Source: a bacterium (GTDB lineage Bacteria; ARS69). Taken from it: a DNA stretch of 6,819 bases. The notes under the pieces were generated by a model. It was not told where the DNA came from. It worked only from the letters and a program-made list of their open reading frames with translations, and did not search any database. The position numbers and the translations under genes are program-made. This document shows, piece after piece, positions 1 through 5,706 of this stretch. Within the stretch, counting starts at the first letter, position 1. Every line of letters begins with the position of its first letter. The DNA is taken from positions 1-6,819 of the forward strand of contig JALGZO010000504.1 in NCBI GenBank assembly GCA_025774865.1, read 5' to 3'.

Positions 1-552
1 CATCACGAACCCGAGTCGACCGCCGTCGGTGCGCCGGAAGCGGCTCGGGTATACCCGGGCCAGCGGATGGCCACGTTCCGAGTACGCTCGGAGCACGCGC
101 TCGACATCGGAGCGAAACACGGCCTCCGAGAACGTACGCCCAGGTCCGAGATCCATCTCGGCGAAGATCTCTTCCTGGCTCAGCCGCAGATTGCCGCGGA
201 CACCGATCTCGCCGACGACCACGGGCTCGCCCGCGTCGATCGTGAGAGTCACGACGCCTTCTGCCGCGTCGCCGGACACGGCCGCCTGCCACCACCCGGC
301 GGCGACGAGGTGCTCACGAACCTTCGTGGCCGCCCTCACCGGGGCGTCGGCGGGAACGGAGTCCCCGGGCGCCCACGGCAAGAAGGCCGCCATGTCTTCG
401 ACGTCGAGGAGCCGGTCGCCCGCGAGCTCCCATCGCGTGAGCAGAAAGTCGAGCGGGGGCGCCGGCGGTGTCTGAGCGGTCCCCGCGGCCGCGCCCACCG
501 TCAGAGCGAGGAGGAAGCCGGTGGGCCCGCTGATTCGCAATCGACGTCTCAT
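1..552 (-). CDS. Partial Omp85-family (BamA/TamA-like) protein, N-terminal POTRA domains
   Basis: First 184 residues; the frame stays open to the window edge, so the barrel is not visible. The start ATG (552-550) has an AGGAGGG Shine-Dalgarno 7 bp upstream. The N-terminus MRRRLRISGP then a hydrophobic core ending GTAQ (24-27) is a signal peptide. Residues about 38-112 form a first POTRA-like unit (WELAGDRLL, a VREHLVAAGWWQA helix, VTLTIDAGEPV). Residues 113-184 form a second, clearer POTRA: VGEIGVRGNLRLSQEEIFAE, then FSEAVFRSDVERVLRAYSER and GHPLARVYPS, the classic strand-helix-helix-strand order with GN after strand one and the GYxxA-type turn (here GHPLA). POTRA domains bind periplasmic clients in outer-membrane protein insertion (BamA) or translocation (TamA, TpsB-like). 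Having two POTRAs before the edge fits several Omp85 subfamilies, so the exact one cannot be set. Placed 12 bp after the barrel-like protein, it may be a dedicated or paralogous assembly factor for it. Confidence 0.85.
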   Translation of the reverse strand, partial: MRRRLRISGPTGFLLALTVGAAAGTAQTPPAPPLDFLLTRWELAGDRLLDVEDMAAFLPWAPGDSVPADAPVRAATKVREHLVAAGWWQAAVSGDAAEGVVTLTIDAGEPVVVGEIGVRGNLRLSQEEIFAEMDLGPGRTFSEAVFRSDVERVLRAYSERGHPLARVYPSRFRRTDGGRLGFVM

Positions 553-559
553 CCGCCGG

Positions 560-566
560 CCCTCCT
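560..566 (-). promoter_or_regulatory. Shine-Dalgarno of the Omp85-family gene, overlapping the upstream stop codon
   Basis: Reading the minus strand, TAGGAGGG contains the TAG stop of the 1101-residue protein and a full AGGAGGG ribosome binding site, 7 bp before the ATG at 552. A ribosome terminating on the upstream gene sits directly on the next start region, so coupling or reinitiation is likely. Confidence 0.75.
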
Positions 567-3500
567 AGAACAGCGCTCGGACTTCCGCCCGCGCGAGATG
601 CGTGGTCGGGAGTCCTTCGAGGGTGCGACCCGAGTAGGAGATCGCAGCATTGATGTGATCGGACAACGAGAGATCGAGACCACTCCGCCAATCGAGTTGG
701 TTCACCTCTCTCGTTCGGAATCGATTCGCGACGTCGATCCCCTGGATCGAGAGCGGGTGGACCCACGTGAGCTCCGCCCGGACCCGACCGCGACGGAACA
801 CCGTGCCACTCGCCGAGGCGCCGAGCGACAGCCCGTCGATCGACGCGTCGTTCTCCCGGTCTCGCTCCCTCACCCAGCCGCCGCGCCCGGAGAGACGCCT
901 CGTCGGTAGGGGCTGCCACACGAGCTCTTCGCGAATTTCGACGAGGCGGACGTCGAACTCGGAGCGGTTGAGCGCGGAATCGGACCTCGAGTCGTCCTGT
1001 AGCGTGCCCTGGCTTTCGAGGGTCCACCGGGGGCCGAGCCGGTTGCGCGCCCGCAACACGGTCCGCTCGGAGAGAATCTCGATGCGCTGAGGATCCGCTC
1101 GATTGTCCTCGGTGTCGATCCGCTCCCAGCGCCCTGTCAGAGAGAAGGGTCCACCCGAAGGAAAGAGCGTCACCTCCTGGCGGAGGAGGATCTTTCCGAA
1201 GATCGTGTCGTCGTCGGACTGGAAGCGCCTCAGGTCGAGAAGATAGATCGGGAGTCGATCCGGCCGCGTCGTCTCCTCTTCGACGCGGACGAACGTCTCG
1301 GAGCGGAAGAGCGAGAGCCGGCGCCGCCAGGTGGTTTCCTCGTCCTTCGCTCGCGAACGCCGGCCGCCGAGTCGCAACCGGGCGCTGGCGTTGATCGCGA
1401 GCGTGGGCTGTTCCTCGGCTCCCGGTGAGGCGAGAATGTCCGAGAAGAAGCGCGACGTGGTCTGATACACGTACTCACCGCTCAGAAGCCCACCGAGATT
1501 CTCGTGGACCAGGTCTCCGCGCGTGAGCTGGGTGTCGCGATCCGTCCCGCGATCCTCTTCGAAATCGAGCTCTCGTCGAATCCAGGAGAAGCGCGCGCGA
1601 ACGGCGCGCGACGGCGTCGCTTCGGTCACCACCTCGTAGGTCCGACCGACCGAGCGGCGCATCCAGCGCCCATCCTCTACGTCGTCCGTGGTCATGAGCG
1701 CCGCCCGCAGGCTCGTGCGCCACGAGCTCCACGGCTCCAGTCCGAGACGCGCCGTGGTCTCCAGCTGGTTCTGACCGGCAAGCGTCGAGTCGGCGCGTGA
1801 CTCGTCGCGATCCTCCTTCCACACGGACAGGCCGGGGCGGATCCAGCCGACGCGGCCGGTGACCGCGGCTCGTTGCCGCAGCAGATCTCCCACGACGAGG
1901 CCCAGGGAGTCCGCCGCGTCCTCGCGGCGCACCTTCTCGATCCGGTAGCTCGCTTCCGGGAGGCGATACCCACTCCACGAGACGTTCCCGGCTCGTCTGT
2001 CGCTTCGAAAGAGCCCCGTGCGCTCGAGCACACCGTACGTTCCGTTCACCGCCCATCGGTCCCCCGAATCCAGATGCGCCGAGATCCCGCCCTCTGCCTC
2101 GTCAGCCCTCGTGGAGTCGGCGAAATTCCAGACTTCCCCCAGATAGGGGGTGCGGGTCCGCCCGAGCGAAACGAACGAGGCCTCCTCCCCCCGGAACGAC
2201 GCTTGGGTCCGGAACCGGAGAGGGCTCTCGCGGATCTTCCCCGTTCGTTCCCAGGACAGTTTGGCGAGTCCGGCGGCGGCCTCATTGTCGTCGTCCGACC
2301 TCGTCGAGAGCAGATTGCGATCCTCGCGGCTCACCGCCCCGTCCACCTCGAGGACGAGCCCCCCGGTGCGCGCGCGCAGCGCCATGTCGCTCAGCGTCAG
2401 CCGCCGGGGTGCCGTGAGGAGAAGACCGGGCTCGTAGTCCCCCGCCCCTGCCCCCACGAATCGAAAGAACCTGAGACCGGTGTCGAGGTCGCGATCCCGC
2501 ACGTACGAGCCCGAATCCTGTCCCACGAACGAGAACGAAACCTGGCAACGACCCGAGTCCTGGCCCACGTATTCGAAGTACTCCACGCTGTCGGGGCCCG
2601 CCGTCGTCATCTTCTCGTAGTCACCGGTGCCGACGGTGTCGGTGCAGACGTCGCCCGGCACCAGGATCGGCTCGTCGCCCGCCTGCGCGAGAAGCTCACG
2701 GTTCTCTTCCGAGAGCTCTAGGTTGAGCGGATCCTGGTCGTCGACTTCCGAGGCCACCCCCACGCGCCACTCGAGCCCGCGCCCCTCGGAGGCGAAGGCG
2801 CCTTCGCCCAGGTAGAAGTTGCGACGATACGCCTGTTCCGCGACTTCGAAGTCGACGGCGATCTCCGAGTCCTCCGTGACGAGACGGCGATTCGTGAACT
2901 CGAGCTCGCCGCGCGAGTAATCGATGACGTAGTCGTGGTTTTCGCCGCGCGTCAGGCGCGCCCCGTTTATCCAGACGCGCTCCGAGCCGGCGACGATCAC
3001 TCCCCCCGCTCCCGATTCGAATCCGCCGAGCACGTACGGGCCCTGCTTTCCCTCGACACCGAAGAACTCGGCGGTGCGAAACGTCCCACGAGCGGACGCC
3101 CCGATCCCCCACGCCTGTCCGGGACCCGCGCGAGCTTTCGCTTCCGCGCCGGACAGGCGTCGCTCGAAGTTCGCGAACGCGGTCCCGTCGCGCATGGCGA
3201 CGAAATCTCCCAGAGTCGCCGATCCCCGACGAGCGTCGACGCGAATGAGAACCTCGTCGAGCTCCTCGAGTCTTTGGGTGTTGCCTTCCGGCTGCAGCGG
3301 GACGTTCTGATCGGAGAGGAGCGCCGTGATCTTCACGTCCTCCCCGACCCGCCCGGTGACGCTCACCCGCAGCGACTGCTCGACGGCGGCGTCCTTGTTA
3401 CTGCCGACTTCGATGGCGACCGTCTTGGCGCCGCCGATCACGAGCTCCTCGTCCACCGTGCGTGCAATCCGGTCCACCGTGGAGGGCTCCGCCGCCATTC

Positions 3501-3870
3501 GGACGGAGTCCACGGGGGTGGGCTCGCCTCGCACGAGAGACGTGAACTCACGCGGCAGGTCGAGCGGAACCCAGGCGTACGAGATGACCAGCTTCTCGCC
3601 CGCGTGGAGCGGCTCCGCGAGCTGCAGCGTGCCAGCGTCCGGATCGAGGCGGTAGCCGACCTCGGGATCCAGATTGCGCCCGCCCCGTGAGATCGATTCG
3701 GAACCGACCAGGACGAAGCGATGCGCGAGCGCGTGAACGACTTCGGATCGCCCATCCTCGGTGCCGGTAAAGACCTCGGTGGTTTCCGGGGCCGCGATCT
3801 GCGCGTGCCCGATGCCCGTCAGGCCGAGCCAGACGCCGAGCGCGGAGGCCGCCCACGCGACGCGAGTCAT
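565..3870 (-). CDS. Large outer-membrane beta-barrel-like surface protein with SprA-resembling beta modules
   Basis: 1101 residues. ATG start overlapping the previous stop; signal peptide MTRVAWAASALGVWLGL..GHAQ with cleavage near residue 23-24. Visible regions in order: a beta module (about 52-100, GSExxxxxGxxL...Y.LDPDAGTL); a linker; a conserved-looking block (about 166-221) with SLRVSVTGRV, LSDQNVPLQPEGNTQRLEEL and ATLGDF; a second copy of the beta module (about 291-343, VAGSERVWINGARLTRGE then DYVIDYSRGELEF) preceded by GKQGPYVLGG; a cluster of VG(x)GDYE/VGQDSG repeats (413-480); then from about 535 to the end many alternating amphipathic strands separated by acidic or charged loops, ending RALF. 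A C-terminal aromatic after an amphipathic strand is typical of outer-membrane barrels recognised by BamA. The module wording resembles SprA-family and related large surface proteins of the FCB group, but this protein is much shorter than SprA (about 2400 residues), so the kinship is a family resemblance, not an assignment. Only two cysteines, C409 and C442. A transport, adhesion or surface-display role is inference. Confidence 0.85.
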   Translation of the reverse strand: MTRVAWAASALGVWLGLTGIGHAQIAAPETTEVFTGTEDGRSEVVHALAHRFVLVGSESISRGGRNLDPEVGYRLDPDAGTLQLAEPLHAGEKLVISYAWVPLDLPREFTSLVRGEPTPVDSVRMAAEPSTVDRIARTVDEELVIGGAKTVAIEVGSNKDAAVEQSLRVSVTGRVGEDVKITALLSDQNVPLQPEGNTQRLEELDEVLIRVDARRGSATLGDFVAMRDGTAFANFERRLSGAEAKARAGPGQAWGIGASARGTFRTAEFFGVEGKQGPYVLGGFESGAGGVIVAGSERVWINGARLTRGENHDYVIDYSRGELEFTNRRLVTEDSEIAVDFEVAEQAYRRNFYLGEGAFASEGRGLEWRVGVASEVDDQDPLNLELSEENRELLAQAGDEPILVPGDVCTDTVGTGDYEKMTTAGPDSVEYFEYVGQDSGRCQVSFSFVGQDSGSYVRDRDLDTGLRFFRFVGAGAGDYEPGLLLTAPRRLTLSDMALRARTGGLVLEVDGAVSREDRNLLSTRSDDDNEAAAGLAKLSWERTGKIRESPLRFRTQASFRGEEASFVSLGRTRTPYLGEVWNFADSTRADEAEGGISAHLDSGDRWAVNGTYGVLERTGLFRSDRRAGNVSWSGYRLPEASYRIEKVRREDAADSLGLVVGDLLRQRAAVTGRVGWIRPGLSVWKEDRDESRADSTLAGQNQLETTARLGLEPWSSWRTSLRAALMTTDDVEDGRWMRRSVGRTYEVVTEATPSRAVRARFSWIRRELDFEEDRGTDRDTQLTRGDLVHENLGGLLSGEYVYQTTSRFFSDILASPGAEEQPTLAINASARLRLGGRRSRAKDEETTWRRRLSLFRSETFVRVEEETTRPDRLPIYLLDLRRFQSDDDTIFGKILLRQEVTLFPSGGPFSLTGRWERIDTEDNRADPQRIEILSERTVLRARNRLGPRWTLESQGTLQDDSRSDSALNRSEFDVRLVEIREELVWQPLPTRRLSGRGGWVRERDRENDASIDGLSLGASASGTVFRRGRVRAELTWVHPLSIQGIDVANRFRTREVNQLDWRSGLDLSLSDHINAAISYSGRTLEGLPTTHLARAEVRALF
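2431..2634 (-). repeat. Protein-level VGxxxGxY repeat cluster in the large surface protein
   Basis: Four related short motifs occur within residues 413-480 of the 1101-residue protein: VGTGDYE (413), YVGQDSGRCQ (434), FVGQDSGSYV (448) and FVGAGAGDYE (471). Aromatic strands (YFEY, FSF, FFRF) precede the last three. The two central copies are nearly identical as protein and are spaced 14 residues apart. This looks like a small tandem beta-hairpin duplication inside the gene. Confidence 0.7.
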
Positions 3871-4847
3871 TTCGCCCCGTCGGTCTCGCGAACGATCCAG
3901 AAGCGCTCGACGACCTCGCGCTCCTCGTCGACTACATACACGCGCCCGTCCGGCGCCACTGCGACGTCCACGGGAGTACGAAACCGGCCGGGGCCGTCAC
4001 CGGGGCCGCCGAATTCGAAGAGCAGGGCCCCGGTCGGAGTGAGGACGCGGATGAATGCGCTGCCCGCGTCGGCTACCCAGACGTTGCCGTGCGGATCGAC
4101 GTCGATCCCGATCGGGGTATCGAGGAAATCCTCGTCCGGCCCGCCCCACGCCGCGATCCAGTTTCCGATCGCGTCGAACACCTGGATCCGGCGGTTCCCG
4201 GAGTCGGCGATGTAGACCCTCCCCTTGGGACCGACCGCGACCCCCGACGGATCCCGGAAACGGGAGGGCTCCTGCCCGAGTCCACCGAGTCGGCTGATCA
4301 GCGCGCCGGTCGGCGTGAAGATCCAGACGCAGTGGCACAGAGAGTCGGAGACGTACACCCGACCCTCCGGGTCGACGCAGACGCGCGAGGGGAGCACGAG
4401 CTCCTCCCCGGCGAGCCCCGCCCCCTCCCGGAACGGAAAGACGGCGCCCTCCGGCGATGAATCTCCGATGTCGAACCACTGGATGCGTTCGTTCCCCGCG
4501 TCCACGACGAACAAGGCAAAGCCCTCGCGGGCCGACGCGTCCGTGGGGCTGGACAGCTCGCCTTCGTTCCAGCCGTAGCCGCCGAACTCGAACACGAACC
4601 GGCCGTTCGGGTCGAAGTGGACGACCCGGTGGTTGCCGGTGTCGACGACGAAGACGCTTCCGAAGAGATCGGTCGTGACGCCGCCAGGGCGGCGGAATCC
4701 CGGATCATCGGTCGTCGAGAGGAGAGAGGCCTCGAACCGGGCGACCATCCGGACGGTCTCATCGCCTTCCGGCGGGGCGGCGAAACCCGGTCCCGCCACC
4801 ACAAGAGCCAACGCGGTCGACGTGTGAACGAAAGAGGCGCGGTTCAC
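3867..4847 (-). CDS. Exported NHL-repeat six-bladed beta-propeller protein
   Basis: 326 residues from a GTG start. I chose 4847 because a GGAGGT Shine-Dalgarno lies 9 bp upstream and the product then begins with a signal peptide (VNRASF, hydrophobic core, cleavage near GFAA at 21-24). An in-frame ATG at 4979 would overlap the preceding gene by 92 bp and add an Arg/Ser-rich shadow-like extension. The mature protein has six NHL-type strands, typified by VFVVDTGNHRVVHFDPNGRF (from residue 65) and VYIADSGNRRIQVFDAIGN (from 211), with others near 112, 164, 256 and 303. This gives a complete six-bladed propeller. Such propellers usually act as periplasmic or surface protein- or ligand-binding scaffolds, and no catalytic residues are evident. 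Blade three is odd: SDSLCHCVWIF replaces the usual G-N-H/R-x, and with C157 the blade has three cysteines. It overlaps the next gene by 4 bp (ATGA). Confidence 0.88.
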   Translation of the reverse strand: MNRASFVHTSTALALVVAGPGFAAPPEGDETVRMVARFEASLLSTTDDPGFRRPGGVTTDLFGSVFVVDTGNHRVVHFDPNGRFVFEFGGYGWNEGELSSPTDASAREGFALFVVDAGNERIQWFDIGDSSPEGAVFPFREGAGLAGEELVLPSRVCVDPEGRVYVSDSLCHCVWIFTPTGALISRLGGLGQEPSRFRDPSGVAVGPKGRVYIADSGNRRIQVFDAIGNWIAAWGGPDEDFLDTPIGIDVDPHGNVWVADAGSAFIRVLTPTGALLFEFGGPGDGPGRFRTPVDVAVAPDGRVYVVDEEREVVERFWIVRETDGAK

Positions 4848-4856
4848 GGCAGGGCG

Positions 4857-4862
4857 ACCTCC
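4857..4862 (-). promoter_or_regulatory. Shine-Dalgarno deciding the GTG start of the NHL-repeat gene
   Basis: GGAGGT on the minus strand lies 9 bp before the GTG at 4847-4845, within the 40-bp gap after the DUF5683-like gene. It supports the GTG start and signal peptide over the in-frame ATG at 4979. Confidence 0.7.
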
Positions 4863-4887
4863 GCCGGGGGAAGCTGGGCCGCGGGCG

Positions 4888-5706
4888 TCAGTATCGCTTC
4901 GTGAGGACCGGTCCGATCGCGAGACCGTCGATCGTCTCCCGCGCGCCGATGCGAAAATCGAGTCGGGCCCTCTGTTCATCCAACGCGCGGTTTTGCCGGC
5001 GTGTCAAGGTCATGACGTGCACGACGGAAACGAGCCGGTTGACGAGAGCGGCACCCGCCACCAACCGCGAGTTGCGGTAGGACTTCTCGAATCGAGATCG
5101 AAGTACCCGGTAGTCGGTGCGGACCTCGTCGTCGGCCCACTCCCAGAACCGGCTCTCGTCGTATTTCTTGTTCTCTTCGAAGAAGCGGGCCTGGGCGTCC
5201 GGATCGTCCGGAAAGCGGAGCCGGGCGTCCCGGCGAACGATCTCGTGCCACTCGTCGAGTGAGAGCCATTGGCCGATGTGCTCGTAGTAGTCCGCGTCTC
5301 CTTGCGTGCTCGCTTGACCGTGAGTCCGCGCGAACTCGATCGCGCGATCCTGCCTCAGGTTTCCCTCGATTCGGTAGTACGCGAACGCCGTCCAGATCAC
5401 CGCCTCGGCCACGAAGAAGATCTTCGCTCGATCCCCGCGACCGATGTACTGCTCGCCGAGGCCCGGCAGGATCGCGGACGCGGTCATGGCGAGCGCGACC
5501 GACTTCTTGTCGTCGGACTCCGCCGTCGGCCACCGATCGACCCAGTCCCAGTCGTCCGTCGCCCAGTCCGGATCGACGTCGGAGAAGGAAGTGAACGCGA
5601 ACGCGTCTCGGGCCGCGAGCGTCAGTGGCGTCGGCGCCGCGCCGGGGCTCGCCGCTGCGGTTCCGGCTCCCAGGAGCCAGATCGTCGTGGCGAGCCATCG
5701 CTTCAT
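4888..5706 (-). CDS. DUF5683-like membrane protein
   Basis: 272 residues. The ATG overlaps the preceding stop (ATGA). An N-terminal signal or anchor (KRW, then a hydrophobic run ending near AAAS at 17-20) is followed by an Asp/Trp-rich acidic stretch (about 42-68). Next comes a hydrophobic segment containing LPGLGEQYIGRGDRAK (80-95), closely resembling the LPGxGQxYxGxxxK signature of DUF5683 and related small membrane proteins. A second hydrophobic segment is at about 96-111 (KIFFVAEAVIWTAFAYY) and a third at about 214-233. About 100 charged residues lie between the second and third, rich in Trp, Tyr, Asp and Arg. The C-terminus is hydrophilic, possibly beta-forming, ending TKRY. The family has no firmly known biochemical role; it often occurs beside envelope or surface protein genes in FCB-group bacteria. 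Its place in this operon suggests envelope assembly. I am fairly sure it is a real gene and moderately sure of the family. Confidence 0.8.
   Translation of the reverse strand: MKRWLATTIWLLGAGTAAASPGAAPTPLTLAARDAFAFTSFSDVDPDWATDDWDWVDRWPTAESDDKKSVALAMTASAILPGLGEQYIGRGDRAKIFFVAEAVIWTAFAYYRIEGNLRQDRAIEFARTHGQASTQGDADYYEHIGQWLSLDEWHEIVRRDARLRFPDDPDAQARFFEENKKYDESRFWEWADDEVRTDYRVLRSRFEKSYRNSRLVAGAALVNRLVSVVHVMTLTRRQNRALDEQRARLDFRIGARETIDGLAIGPVLTKRY

Noticed and set aside
67-909. Plus-strand 280-codon open frame
   Set aside because: Arg/Pro-rich shadow antisense to the Omp85 gene and the large surface gene, with no domain or ribosome binding site; expected in GC-rich DNA.
314-1027. Minus-strand 237-codon open frame spanning the junction of the last two genes
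   Set aside because: Out of frame with both genes, Arg/Gly-rich, and crosses a well-supported stop/Shine-Dalgarno/start junction.
1873-2721. Plus-strand 282-codon open frame
   Set aside because: Lies entirely antisense to the large surface protein, has low-complexity Arg/Pro/Glu composition and no recognisable motif.
2935-3690. Plus-strand 251-codon open frame
   Set aside because: Antisense shadow of the large surface gene, whose signal peptide, modules and coupled start are all coherent.
4848-4887. Possible terminator or promoter in the 40-bp gap
   Set aside because: GC-rich but without a clear stem-loop followed by a T-run, and without recognisable -10/-35 boxes; only the Shine-Dalgarno is convincing.
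4848-4979. N-terminal extension of the NHL-repeat gene from an ATG at 4979
   Set aside because: It overlaps the DUF5683-like gene by 92 bp, is Arg/Ser-rich with no domain, and hides the signal peptide. The GTG at 4847 has a good Shine-Dalgarno at the right spacing.
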